Assembly: GCF_900114475.1 (NCBI RefSeq)
Contig: NZ_FOTE01000003.1
Span: 186,001 to 250,000 of the forward strand
Reading direction: 5' to 3'
DNA: 64,000 bases
Origin: Paenibacillus sp. 1_12
Lineage (GTDB): Bacteria > Bacillota > Bacilli > Paenibacillales > NBRC-103111
In this document: piece after piece, positions 7,404 to 15,851 of the stretch
Position numbering within the stretch: position 1 is the stretch's first letter
Layout of the letters: the number at the start of each line of letters is the position of its first letter
The notes under the pieces: model-generated
Seen by the model: only the letters and a program-made list of their open reading frames with translations
Told to the model about the DNA's origin: nothing
The model's database searches: none
Position numbers and translations under genes: made by a program

Positions 7404-9941
7404 TTGGCGACTATAACACTTAACCCAATTGCGGATACTTATACAGCTCAAGCAAGTCCTACCACTAGCTACGGATCTAGCATAGAGCTAGTTGCTGGAA
7501 TAATTAATTCTAAATATCTAGATGCTTATATGAATTTTAATGTACCAGCGCATATTCCTGCGGGTTCTGTAATAAACAGTGCGATACTAAAGATCTTTGT
7601 AACTGGTTATTCTGGTACTAAAGGATTTTCTGTTGGAGCACTAAGCAGTGCTATGACAGAATCAATGACCTATAACAATGCAATAGGTTCATCCGAATCA
7701 GGAAGAGTAAATTTTATACCTTCAACTAGCTATGGAACGATTAGTATAAATATAACCAGTGTTATAAATTGGAATATGAATTATGGTGTGGAAATTTACG
7801 GGAATTATGGTCCAAGCGTTGACTATCGTATTTCGTTTTACTCAAGAGAATCTGGTGTGCCTCCTCAACTTGTGATTGATTTCACTCCGCCTAATTCCCC
7901 TCCTTATGCACCAAATCTTAATTCACCAGTTCATGGAGGATGGAACAATATAGGAAGTCCTACAGTCAGTTGGGGATTTAATGATCCTGATGCTGGAAAT
8001 TATCAAGGAGCTTGGGTAGTTCATATTTTAGAGCACTATTCGAATTCAGTTGTGAGGGATACAGGCTGGGTAGATGGACAAGCCCAATCCTGGGTTATAT
8101 CACCAGCTTTGCCTGATGGTACGTATCGATATAGAGTCCTAACTAAAGATCAAAGTGGAGCAATTGGTCCTTGGTCCTGGGAGCCTTACTTTTATGTTGA
8201 CACCACTCCACCAACAGCATCTGGTTTAGATGGAACTAAGTATGGTGCAGGTGGTGTTAGATATCACCTTAGTGATGTAGGCGACATTATGGGTGTAAAT
8301 AAAGTTCTTGCCTATATGTTACGAAATGATGGTTCTAATTGGATGGTGTATGAAGGAGCAGCAGTCAATAATGGTGGTGGATTATGGTATTATGACTTTC
8401 CAACTCCCTCTGATGGGGTACAAGGATACCATCTTGTCAGATTTCATGTAATTGATAACGCGGGAAACTATAGCGCAGGATACGATGCAGCGTATTATTA
8501 TGATACTGTAGCACCTGTAGCGACCCTATATGCACCACTAGATGGGACTGCTACATCTGGCAGATTAGAATTTGCATGGAACTATAGTGATGCCACACCA
8601 CAAAGCAGTTATCAAGTCCAAATAATTAATGGTTCATATACGGCAGTGATATGGGATTCCGGGATATTATCAGGGGCTGCAACATCATACTTATTACCGG
8701 ATATTGGAGAAGGTATATTTTATGCACGCCTATATGTAACAGATTCCGCTGGTAATGTTAATTACCCGACTATGGAAGCTACAAGGCGATTATATATAGT
8801 GGATCGTACAGCGCCAACGATAGGTACATTAAGCCCACAACAATATACAAATGGGACAACAGCTACAGTTTATGTAGATGGTGTATCCGATAGTTTATCG
8901 GGAATTAGTTATGTACAAGTATATCAGGTTCGTCCCGACGGTACTTATTATGATATTGGAAATGCATCTCTCGTTAGTTCCGGTAAATATGCTATTGATG
9001 CAACTGGGATTGATAGTGAAGGCAACTGGAGATTTGATTTTCGCATATATGATAAAGCCGGAAATACAGCTGGAGGACCAGGATGGTATTATTCTGCTTA
9101 CGTAATGCGCGATACAAGCAATCCAGTAGTCGGCAGCGGAGATGGTGACCGATATTCCAATCAAGCTACAGGAACAATAAGACATACCATTTCTAACGTT
9201 TCAGACGCTACTTCAGGAGTCATATCAGCTACGTTCCAGTTTAGAAAAAGCCTTGATAATGGATTGACTTGGGGAGCTTGGGGAACAGTCTTTAATGGCA
9301 CTCTAAACGGCACAAGTTGGTACTATGATGTACCCATTAGTGGTGATGGTTACTATGAAATAGCCGCTATGGTATTTGATAGAGCCAATAATCAAAGTGG
9401 GTATTACTACATGCATACAACGGTGGACTCTGTTTTGGCGAATGATCCCAATCCTAAAGTAAAATATGGAACAACAACCGCCACCTTTACATGGGATGCG
9501 TTTTCTGATCCTAATCCTTCTTCAGGCAGAAATAGCACCGATTTTTATCTGTATGAATGGGACGGTACATCTATGGGAACAGTCATTCATGGAGGCGACG
9601 ACATAGGGAATGTGACTACGTACACGCAAACAGGTCTAAAGGCAGGACAGAGGTATCGCTACACGGTTGCGTACCATGATAAGGCAGGAAATGAGAGTTC
9701 CTACACTTACAAAGAATTTATTACCAAAAAACAAATTGGCTCAAGGAAGATTCACAACGCTGGTGTAGATATCATGCTTCCTGTTTATGCTCTTGATTCT
9801 GGGGTGTTGGGATCAAAATCATATCGCGTAGCTTGTGGAGGCGGTGTTGTAGGGTGTTATGAGCTTGTTGATCCTTCAGACCCGAATGCATCATCGGAAC
9901 GCATAAATACACCGCAGGGTGTTAAAGCATTAGCCAAATAA
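7404..9941 (+). CDS. Large DNRLRE/Ig-like tail fibre (putative receptor-binding protein)
   Basis: An 845-residue protein with a TTG start behind AAAGGAGACG. Residues 1-160 resemble a DNRLRE beta-sandwich (TLNPIADTYTAQASPTTSYG, later LDAYMNFNVP). The rest is a chain of Ig-like or GBS-Bsp-like repeats, each with VDTTPPTAS, YDTVAPVAT, VDRTAPTIG or MRDTSNPVV linkers and DNAGNYS-type motifs. This build suits a surface-exposed adhesion or carbohydrate-binding fibre. There is no signal peptide, which fits a phage structural protein. The DNA reads clearly more AT-rich than the baseplate genes, a sign of separate origin. A terminator follows. Confidence 0.65.
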   Translation: MATITLNPIADTYTAQASPTTSYGSSIELVAGIINSKYLDAYMNFNVPAHIPAGSVINSAILKIFVTGYSGTKGFSVGALSSAMTESMTYNNAIGSSESGRVNFIPSTSYGTISINITSVINWNMNYGVEIYGNYGPSVDYRISFYSRESGVPPQLVIDFTPPNSPPYAPNLNSPVHGGWNNIGSPTVSWGFNDPDAGNYQGAWVVHILEHYSNSVVRDTGWVDGQAQSWVISPALPDGTYRYRVLTKDQSGAIGPWSWEPYFYVDTTPPTASGLDGTKYGAGGVRYHLSDVGDIMGVNKVLAYMLRNDGSNWMVYEGAAVNNGGGLWYYDFPTPSDGVQGYHLVRFHVIDNAGNYSAGYDAAYYYDTVAPVATLYAPLDGTATSGRLEFAWNYSDATPQSSYQVQIINGSYTAVIWDSGILSGAATSYLLPDIGEGIFYARLYVTDSAGNVNYPTMEATRRLYIVDRTAPTIGTLSPQQYTNGTTATVYVDGVSDSLSGISYVQVYQVRPDGTYYDIGNASLVSSGKYAIDATGIDSEGNWRFDFRIYDKAGNTAGGPGWYYSAYVMRDTSNPVVGSGDGDRYSNQATGTIRHTISNVSDATSGVISATFQFRKSLDNGLTWGAWGTVFNGTLNGTSWYYDVPISGDGYYEIAAMVFDRANNQSGYYYMHTTVDSVLANDPNPKVKYGTTTATFTWDAFSDPNPSSGRNSTDFYLYEWDGTSMGTVIHGGDDIGNVTTYTQTGLKAGQRYRYTVAYHDKAGNESSYTYKEFITKKQIGSRKIHNAGVDIMLPVYALDSGVLGSKSYRVACGGGVVGCYELVDPSDPNASSERINTPQGVKALAK

Positions 9942-9953
9942 GAGGTTGAGTCT

Positions 9954-9983
9954 AGCCCTGCCCCCAAGCAGGGCTATTTTTTT
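9954..9983 (+). terminator. Intrinsic terminator after the fibre gene
   Basis: AGCCCTGC (9954-9961) pairs perfectly with GCAGGGCT (9968-9975) across a 6-nt loop, followed by A and seven T. It separates the structural genes from the lysis genes, so the latter may use read-through or their own promoter. Confidence 0.85.
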
Positions 9984-10014
9984 CACAAGAAAGTTGGTGG
10001 AGGAGGAGAAAGTA

Positions 10015-10290
10015 ATGGAAGAAGCCCAGAAGATTCAGGATCAGCTAACAAACGTGAGAATCGACCTGCGAGAGCTTTCTACGAAGATGGATACGCTGAA
10101 GGATTTGTCCAAAAAACTGGACGAAGTCGAGACCATTGCCAAGAAAGCGATGGAGTCAACGAAATCAGCGCATCGGCGGCTGGATAAGATTGATAAGCTG
10201 ACAAGCTGGCTGGTCACTACCGTAATTGGAGCGATCATTCTGGCTGTGATCGGTTTTATTATCAAAGGAGGACTCAACACCAAACTATGA
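10015..10290 (+). CDS. xhlA: XhlA-family hemolysin/lysis protein
   Basis: A 91-residue protein whose ATG at 10015 follows GGAGGAGGAG; the longer upstream frame runs through the terminator and is unlikely. Residues ~1-65 are a charged coiled coil (KKLDEVETIAKKAMESTKSA), then one transmembrane segment (LVTTVIGAIILAVIGFII) and a short tail. This is the XhlA layout. In PBSX, XhlA acts with the holin XhlB and an amidase to release particles. Confidence 0.82.
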   Translation: MEEAQKIQDQLTNVRIDLRELSTKMDTLKDLSKKLDEVETIAKKAMESTKSAHRRLDKIDKLTSWLVTTVIGAIILAVIGFIIKGGLNTKL

Positions 10291-10344
10291 TGGCTGTATG
10301 GAACGGATCTTAAAGAAGATAGTTAGGGGGAAAGGAGTGACAGG

Positions 10345-10668
10345 ATGGAAGGGCAATTTTTTACATGGGAGGCGCTATCTGCGATGGGTGGGGCCTCTTT
10401 GCTGACTTTTTTTATTGTGCAATATACGAAAAACCAGATTGATCGGTGGCTGAAGGTGCCTACAGATATTTACGCAGTGATGGTTGCCTACGGGGTACTG
10501 CTGGCTTCGCAGTTGGCTATGGGTGCGAACGGCGGTGACTGGCGGCTGTATATGCTTAATTTTGCTAACTCTTTTTTGGTGGCAGCGGCGGCGGGGCATC
10601 TGCACAATAAATCTATTCACCCTCCAGAGCTTACGGAAATTAACGAAAAGGGAGAGCATAAAGCATGA
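10345..10668 (+). CDS. Putative phage holin
   Basis: A 107-residue protein (start behind AAAGGAGTGACAGG) with two to three hydrophobic segments: LSAMGGASLLTFFIVQYT, IYAVMVAYGVLLASQLAM and LNFANSFLVAAAAGHL. It ends in a charged tail. Size, membrane segments and position between xhlA and the endolysin fit a holin. It overlaps the endolysin gene by 4 bp (ATGA). Confidence 0.68.
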   Translation: MEGQFFTWEALSAMGGASLLTFFIVQYTKNQIDRWLKVPTDIYAVMVAYGVLLASQLAMGANGGDWRLYMLNFANSFLVAAAAGHLHNKSIHPPELTEINEKGEHKA

Positions 10669-11279
10669 ACCCACAAGAATTTATTGAAAAGCTTGCACCC
10701 TGGGCCGTCCAGGAAATGAAGCGAACCGGCATCTTGGCCAGCATTACGATTGCTCAGGGCGCATTGGAAAGCGGTTGGGGAGCAGCTGCGCCAGGTAACA
10801 ATCTGTTCGGTATTAAAGGTTCAGGACAGCTGCTGGAAACGCAGGAGTTTATTAACGATCATTGGCTGAAGGTAACGGATGGTTTCCGCGTTTATAAAGA
10901 TTGGCTTGGTAGCGTATGGGATCATTCGCAGTTTTTAATCGAAAATGAGCGTTATGCGAGGGCTGGTTTTTTTGAGCGATGTACGGAACAAGATTATATA
11001 GGTGCTGCCAAAGCACTGCAAACCGCTGGTTATGCGACTGATCCGAGCTACGCCGATAAGCTGATTGCGATTATTCATATATGGGATTTACATGTCTGGG
11101 ATGCAAGCAAGGATATGGAAAATGAGGTGGAGATCGATATGATGCTTCCCGAGGATGCCAATAAAGTGATTGCTTTTCTAAAAGCGGCTTATGCTGCTGT
11201 GGATGATGCGCAAGCCCAGCAGGAATTCCACCGTCTGGCCAACGAGCTGCGCAAGGTATCAGGACAGCCTGAGGAATGA
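10665..11279 (+). CDS. Glucosaminidase endolysin (GH73-like)
   Basis: A 204-residue protein with an N-terminal catalytic domain of the FlgJ/GH73 type: TGILASITIAQGALESGWG (catalytic Glu in LESGWG), GNNLFGIKG, DGFRVYKDW and YATDPSYADKL. It would cleave glycan strands in peptidoglycan at lysis. The last ~55 residues are a charged helical extension and no recognisable wall-binding repeat is seen. No signal peptide is present, in keeping with holin-dependent release. It is the last gene of the tail module. Confidence 0.85.
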   Translation: MNPQEFIEKLAPWAVQEMKRTGILASITIAQGALESGWGAAAPGNNLFGIKGSGQLLETQEFINDHWLKVTDGFRVYKDWLGSVWDHSQFLIENERYARAGFFERCTEQDYIGAAKALQTAGYATDPSYADKLIAIIHIWDLHVWDASKDMENEVEIDMMLPEDANKVIAFLKAAYAAVDDAQAQQEFHRLANELRKVSGQPEE

Positions 11280-11589
11280 ATAGCAAAGCCTCCCCACAGA
11301 TATATCGATAGTGTCAGCAATTTTTGACTGTCTGCCTATCAAACAAATTGCCTTTATATTATGGTAATAAATGGAATGACATTACCGTTTTGCATAGATG
11401 ACAATTTCCAGCTGGAAATCGAATCTTCCCTTGTATATAGCGGATTATCGCACCTCTTGTCACATTCTGTTGGTAAATTTGCGGAATATATCCTTCAAAA
11501 AGAGGAAAGAAGCTGCTAGACGGCGAATAAGCTTAGTGTAGGGCACTAATGAACGATAATTAGGTAAGGCAAGAGGGGTGGCGTATACA
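11280..11589. other. Intergenic boundary between tail module and chromosomal genes
   Basis: About 310 bp without a convincing gene. It contains a perfect 16-bp palindrome ATTTCCAGCTGGAAAT (11404-11419). I see no integrase, no tRNA end and no obvious attachment-site repeat. AGAGGGG at 11572-11578 is the ribosome site for the next gene. Confidence 0.5.
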
Positions 11590-12024
11590 ATGGAACTATG
11601 GTCGATCTGGCTCATTATTGGCGGGGTACTGCTGGTTGCAGAGATGCTGACATTCACATTTTACTTACTGTGGCTTGGACTTGGTGCGGTCGTGGCTGCT
11701 GCTGTGGCCTGGTTTGCTCCCGATGCATTTGTGCTGCAAATATTGGCAGGCTGCGTGACAGCTCTCGTTCTCACCTTTTTTACGAAACCGCTCACACAGC
11801 GCTTCCGTACATCCAGAGGGTTCAAGGACGTTATTGACGAGATGATAGGCAAGCAGGGAATCGTGCTGGAAGCTATCGAGCCAGGCAAGCATGGGATCGT
11901 GAAAGTAGGCAATGAAACATGGAGTGCCTCTTCCAACGAACATTTGCTGAAGGATGAGATTGTCATTGTTGTTGAACGTGGTAATACAATAATAGAGGTT
12001 CAAAAATGGGGAGGTATTTCATAA
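11590..12024 (+). CDS. NfeD-like membrane protein
   Basis: A 144-residue protein starting MELWSIWLIIGGVLLVAEM. ATG 11590 lies 11 bp after AGAGGGG. Three hydrophobic segments fill residues ~5-70, followed by an OB-fold NfeD domain (GKQGIVLEAIEPGKHGIVKVGNETWSA). In the family NfeD partners with SPFH proteins in membrane microdomains. The stop codon overlaps the start of the SPFH gene by one base, which supports a two-gene unit. Confidence 0.85.
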   Translation: MELWSIWLIIGGVLLVAEMLTFTFYLLWLGLGAVVAAAVAWFAPDAFVLQILAGCVTALVLTFFTKPLTQRFRTSRGFKDVIDEMIGKQGIVLEAIEPGKHGIVKVGNETWSASSNEHLLKDEIVIVVERGNTIIEVQKWGGIS

Positions 12025-12953
12025 TGGGTGCTACAGTTGCTATTATTATTCTAATTCTTGTCATTGTATTCGTTGCATTAACGGTCAAAATCGTACCGCA
12101 GCAGCGCGTTGCAGTTGTGGAGAGACTTGGGAAATACAATCGTCTATTGACGCCGGGACTGAATATCTTGATTCCTATAGTCGATCAGGTACGTGTTCAT
12201 CATGATTTGCGTGTCCAACAGGCGAATGTTCCTCCGCAAACGGTGATTACCAAGGATAATGTTCAGGTAAAAATCGATACGATCATCTTCTATCAGGTGG
12301 TGGGCCCAGAGCAGGCTACTTATGGAATTTCGGATTACGTTTATGGGGTTCGTAACATTAGTACAGCGACGATGAGGCAGATTATCGGTAAGCTGGAGCT
12401 GGATGAAACCTTATCCGGTCGTGAGAAAATATCCAGTGAAATTCGGATCGCGCTTGATGAAGCAACGGAAAAATGGGGCGTTCGTATAGAGCGAGTCGAA
12501 GTCATCGACATTCAACCACCGCTCGATATTCAAGAGTCCATGGACAAACAGATGAAGGCAGAACGTAGCAAACGTGCGATTGTTCTGGAAGCGGAAGCTG
12601 CCAAGCAGGATATGATTTTGCGGGCAGAAGGCGACAAGCAAGGTAAGATCCTCAAGGCTGAGGGGGATAAAGAAGCAAGAATTCGTCAGGCAGAAGGATT
12701 ACGCCAAGCTCAGGAGCTTGAGGCTTTAGGTCAAGCCAAGGCGATTCAGGCGATTGCCGAAGCGGAGAAAAATCGGATTGAGCTGCTGCGTTCCGCGGGA
12801 CTTGACGAGAATGTGCTTGCTTATCGTTCTTTAGAGACTTTGAGTGAAATCTCCAAGGGACCTGCCAATAAAATATTCATTCCTACCAAAGCTATTGAAA
12901 CACTTGGTAGCATTGGGGCAATTGGGGAAATATTCAAAGCCAAAGAGTCTTGA
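12024..12953 (+). CDS. SPFH/Band 7 membrane protein (QmcA/stomatin-like)
   Basis: A 309-residue protein with one N-terminal membrane helix (VAIIILILVIVFVALTV), then the SPFH domain (VPQQRVAVVERLGKYNRLLTPG, NVQVKIDTIIFYQV). A long Ala/Glu-rich coiled coil with AEGDKQGKILKAEGDKEARI repeats runs from ~residue 180 to 255. ATG 12024 is chosen because TGGGGAGG lies 9 bp upstream; an earlier ATG at 12006 has no such site. Family members oligomerise on the inner membrane and support membrane quality control. Confidence 0.9.
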   Translation: MGATVAIIILILVIVFVALTVKIVPQQRVAVVERLGKYNRLLTPGLNILIPIVDQVRVHHDLRVQQANVPPQTVITKDNVQVKIDTIIFYQVVGPEQATYGISDYVYGVRNISTATMRQIIGKLELDETLSGREKISSEIRIALDEATEKWGVRIERVEVIDIQPPLDIQESMDKQMKAERSKRAIVLEAEAAKQDMILRAEGDKQGKILKAEGDKEARIRQAEGLRQAQELEALGQAKAIQAIAEAEKNRIELLRSAGLDENVLAYRSLETLSEISKGPANKIFIPTKAIETLGSIGAIGEIFKAKES

Positions 12954-13028
12954 TTTACTGCACTCATCAAGCATGTGTAGATAGAATCTGAAGCATATGT
13001 AACTGGCCAGAGCATCGCAACTAAGAAG

Positions 13029-13060
13029 GGGCTGTATCTTATCCGAGATACGGCCCTTTT
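13029..13060 (+). terminator. Intrinsic terminator after the NfeD-SPFH unit
   Basis: GGGCTGTATCT (13029-13039) pairs with AGATACGGCCC (13046-13056) with one G-U pair, followed by TTTT. Confidence 0.8.
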
Positions 13061-13183
13061 GTGAAGAGTAATCGTGTATCCAAAAATCTGGATGATTAAC
13101 ATTTGTACTGACATCAGCTTAGTATTAAATAACGGATCAGCGACTCGGAACCAGTATGAACTACTATTTTTGAACTGTTTTAA

Positions 13184-13732
13184 TCATTTTGGGTTTGGTT
13201 GATAAGTAAGAACTGTGACCCCTGAACTGAACGTCTTCGTATCTACAAGCTGCAGAACCTTTTTTTCCTTGCCATCCTTAAAGATTCGCTTTCCGCTCCC
13301 CACAACTACTGGGAAAATCATGAGACGATATTCATCAATGAGATCATTGTGATGAAGCTCATTTACTAGATCGCAGCTGCCACACACTAAAATATCTCTG
13401 CCAGGTAGCTGCTTCAGCTTGTTAACTTCTTCAGTGATAGTCCCCTTTATTAGCTGGCAATTGTTCCAATCCACATGATCCAAAGTTTGAGAAACAACGT
13501 ACTTGGTGTAGTCGTTCATCATCTGTCCGTATTCCCCTGTCTGCTCGATCATATTAGGCCAAGCCGCTGCGAAGCCCTCATAGGTCACTCGTCCCAGCAG
13601 GAGAGAGTCGCTCGCTTTAAGTTCATTGAACTTATACTGTTCCTGTTCACTGCTTTGGAATTGCCAAGTCCAGTCCGGATTCTCCATGACCCCATCTAAA
13701 GCCACAAATTCAGATACAACAACTTTTCTCAT
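13184..13732 (-). CDS. Dihydrofolate reductase family protein (RibD C-terminal-like)
   Basis: A 182-residue protein with the fold pattern of small DHFR-like reductases (YyaP/YwjB group): RKVVVSEFVALDGVMENPDW at the start, LLLGRVTYEGFAAAWP near residue 45, GRDILVCGSCDLVNEL near residue 110 and IFPVVVGSGKRIF near 140. The physiological substrate of this group is not established; NADPH-dependent reduction is expected from the fold. It stands alone, transcribed leftward. Confidence 0.82.
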   Translation of the reverse strand: MRKVVVSEFVALDGVMENPDWTWQFQSSEQEQYKFNELKASDSLLLGRVTYEGFAAAWPNMIEQTGEYGQMMNDYTKYVVSQTLDHVDWNNCQLIKGTITEEVNKLKQLPGRDILVCGSCDLVNELHHNDLIDEYRLMIFPVVVGSGKRIFKDGKEKKVLQLVDTKTFSSGVTVLTYQPNPK

Positions 13733-13903
13733 TGTAATTCGCCTCTTATTTCATCGAGATTGGCCTTCCATTAAATGCTAAGATTCTTTGTTATCTTACA
13801 CTTATATATGAACGCATATACTTCAATGAATCGATCTGCTCAAACAGATATGTTGGATCATATAATGAAGCTGTTCCGGACTGAAATGTTGGAGGTACAT
13901 ACT

Positions 13904-13957
13904 ATGGTCAATAATAGGGACTTCAATTTGAGACGAAATGGGGCATGCTGTCCATGA
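13904..13957 (+). CDS. Possible 17-residue leader peptide upstream of the nucleotidyltransferase
   Basis: GGAGG (13891-13895) lies 8 bp before ATG 13904, which opens a 17-codon frame (MVNNRDFNLRRNGACCP) ending in TGA at 13955-13957. It overlaps the start of the nucleotidyltransferase gene by 13 bp in another frame. This is the only strong ribosome site in front of that gene, so translation of the larger gene may be coupled to it. TATAAT at 13861-13866 may be the -10 box. A spurious frame is possible. Confidence 0.4.
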   Translation: MVNNRDFNLRRNGACCP

Positions 13958-14997
13958 GAGTCGGGTATGCACGAACTGCTGCAGCTGAGTGGGTTATGCA
14001 GCACGCCAGCCGTGAGGAAGGGTTCCAAGGAGCGTATTTTAGTGGTTCAACGATAGGATTGCCAGATGACTCGGAGATGTCAGCGGCCTCGGATATCGAT
14101 GTTATGATTGTCACCGCACAAGCTGAGCCTCCACTTAAGCTCGGAAAGTTCGTTTACCGCGGCACGCTGTTGGAGGCCACATATATGTCCTGGAATCAAC
14201 TGGCATCGGTCGAGGAGGTCCTGACGTCCTATCACTTGGCAGGCAGCTTTCGCGTGGATACAATCATCGCTGATCCCACCGGACATCTACGCAGATTGCA
14301 AACAGAGGTATCTCGTCACTTTGCGGATCGGGTGTGGGTACGTCGCCGATGCGATAATGTGCGGCAGAAGATCGAGAACGGGCTGCGAGCTATCGACACC
14401 GCTGCACCGCTGCATGACCAGGTGACGTCTTGGCTGTTCCCGACTGGCGTGACTACACACGTCCTCCTGGTAGCCGCGCTTCGCAATCCCACTGTGCGGC
14501 TTCGTTACCTTGCCGCACGCGAAGTGCTGATGCAATACGGCCATGGCGATCTCTACCTTGATCTGCTGAATTTGCTCGGCTGCGCTCATCTGACCCCCGA
14601 ACGTGTTGAGCACCATCTCACTGAACTTGAACAAACCTTTGACGTCGCTGCGGCTGTGGCCACAACACCATTCTTTTTCAGCACCGACATCAAAGCTACA
14701 ACGCGATCGGTCGCAATCGACGGAAGCCGTGAACTTATTCGGGCAGGCTATCATCAGGAAGCGGTCTTCTGGATCGTCGCAACCTTTGCACGCTGTCATA
14801 AGATTTTAGCCGCAGATGCTCCACAAGACTTGCAAGATACACTCCTTCCAGCCTTTAAAGCAATTATCAACGACCTTGGCATCACTTCTACCAATACGAT
14901 CATCCGCCGCGCCGATGAGGTTGTACAGTTCCTGCCCAGACTCTGGGAGACCACAGAGGCAATCCTGCTAGCCAACCCAGACATCGTGATGGAATAA
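13945..14997 (+). CDS. Nucleotidyltransferase-domain protein
   Basis: A 350-residue protein with a polymerase-beta-type nucleotidyltransferase motif near residues 32-55: FSGSTIGLPDD followed by SDIDVMIVT, where the Asp pair would bind metal and nucleotide. This is the arrangement of aminoglycoside nucleotidyltransferase-like proteins, but the substrate cannot be read from sequence. The C-terminal two thirds are helical with no second motif. The ATG itself has only a weak GGGG upstream and overlaps a short upstream frame. A hairpin at 15034-15062 follows. Confidence 0.72.
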   Translation: MLSMRVGYARTAAAEWVMQHASREEGFQGAYFSGSTIGLPDDSEMSAASDIDVMIVTAQAEPPLKLGKFVYRGTLLEATYMSWNQLASVEEVLTSYHLAGSFRVDTIIADPTGHLRRLQTEVSRHFADRVWVRRRCDNVRQKIENGLRAIDTAAPLHDQVTSWLFPTGVTTHVLLVAALRNPTVRLRYLAAREVLMQYGHGDLYLDLLNLLGCAHLTPERVEHHLTELEQTFDVAAAVATTPFFFSTDIKATTRSVAIDGSRELIRAGYHQEAVFWIVATFARCHKILAADAPQDLQDTLLPAFKAIINDLGITSTNTIIRRADEVVQFLPRLWETTEAILLANPDIVME

Positions 14998-15033
14998 TAG
15001 TGATGTCCAACAGCATTCTGCTGCGTGATTATG

Positions 15034-15062
15034 ACTACGCTATCGGAGACCGTTAGCGTAGT
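15034..15062. terminator. Strong convergent-gene hairpin without a T tract
   Basis: ACTACGCTA (15034-15042) and TAGCGTAGT (15054-15062) form a perfect 9-bp stem, with an inner CGG-AGA-CCG stem-loop and a T-T mismatch between. It lies between two convergent genes. Without a T tract it may be a weak bidirectional terminator or an RNA-stabilising structure. Confidence 0.45.
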
Positions 15063-15081
15063 GTCTTGTCTACTTGACCCA

Positions 15082-15588
15082 TTATGGGTTAAGTCTTTTC
15101 CCCAAAATGACTAAATCTCTTTCAATTCCATCCAAATTAGCAATCCGCGGCAAATAGCCCCATTCTTCAAACTGGAATTTTTGGAGAAGCGCCAGACTGG
15201 CCTCGTTATGTGCAAACACAAAGCCGACTAAAGTGCTTAATTTCAGTCTGGGAGCCTCCTCGATGGCTTTTGCGATCAACAGGCTTCCGAGTCCCTTAGA
15301 CCTGTAAGACTCTGCTATGTATACACTGATCTCCGCTGTTGCGTTATAGGCAGGCCTGCCGTAAAACGATTGATAGCTCAGCCATGCGACAATTTGATCT
15401 TCATGCTTCACGATCCATAAAGGTCTGAAATCGGGAGAATGCTCCTCAAACCATTTATGTCTGCTTTCCACTGTCACAGGCTCCAAATCTGCGGTTACCT
15501 TTCGTCCGGCTACGGTTGAGTTGTAAATTTCGATAATTTTATTCAAATCCTCAAGCTTTGCGTCCACGATCTTATATTCATTGTGCAT
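15082..15588 (-). CDS. GNAT N-acetyltransferase (phosphinothricin acetyltransferase-like)
   Basis: A 168-residue GCN5-related acetyltransferase. Visible features are IVDAKLEDLNKIIEIYN at the start, VAWLSYQSFYGRPAYNATAEISVYI in the centre, the acetyl-CoA loop SYRSKGLGSLLIAKAIE (R-x-x-G-x-G/S type) near residue 95, and NEASLALLQKFQFEEWGYLP near 128. These match the PAT/YwnH group, which acetylates amino groups of phosphinothricin or methionine derivatives. GGAGG precedes the ATG. Next to a sulfur island, a methionine-sulfoximine or sulfone substrate is possible but unproven. Confidence 0.85.
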   Translation of the reverse strand: MHNEYKIVDAKLEDLNKIIEIYNSTVAGRKVTADLEPVTVESRHKWFEEHSPDFRPLWIVKHEDQIVAWLSYQSFYGRPAYNATAEISVYIAESYRSKGLGSLLIAKAIEEAPRLKLSTLVGFVFAHNEASLALLQKFQFEEWGYLPRIANLDGIERDLVILGKRLNP

Positions 15589-15625
15589 GTGTAGACCTCC
15601 GTATAATTTATATTATTTCTATATC

Positions 15626-15814
15626 AGATGAACTCAAGAAACACATAGCCCGAGCGGAGAAAGCGGACCCGTCTGGAGAAACGAAGTGTTCGCCTTTGCA
15701 GACTGATTCTTACCCCTTTGGGGCTTAGAATAGAAAGAATCCGGCTGCAACAGCGATTGGAAGAAGGGTCTGCTTTCGCAGAGCCTCCCTACTGTCCAGA
15801 TGTTGGCTTCATCT
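15626..15814. repeat. Interspersed palindromic repeat, copy A (with ~50-nt insertion)
   Basis: Ends AGATGAA (15626-15632) and TTCATCT (15808-15814) are inverted. The interior contains GCGGAGAAAGCGGACCC, then AGTGTTCGCCTTTGCA, then CAGCGATTGGAAGAAGGG and TCTGCTTTCGCAG. The same ordered blocks occur in reverse orientation at 39749-39894, which lacks about 50 nt present here (roughly 15702-15751). The extra segment forms its own small hairpin around CCCCTTTGGGG. The element is non-coding and lies between GNAT and TetR genes. Confidence 0.8.
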
Positions 15815-15851
15815 TATTTAGTGTTTCCAAGGTTGATTCTGTTAAGCGGGG

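Noticed and set aside
1-11279. Complete prophage
   Set aside because: Only tail and lysis genes are visible; head genes, integrase and repressor would have to lie outside the window.
11404-11419. Phage attachment site
   Set aside because: The palindrome ATTTCCAGCTGGAAAT has no second copy seen at the other end of the module, which lies outside the window, and no integrase is present.
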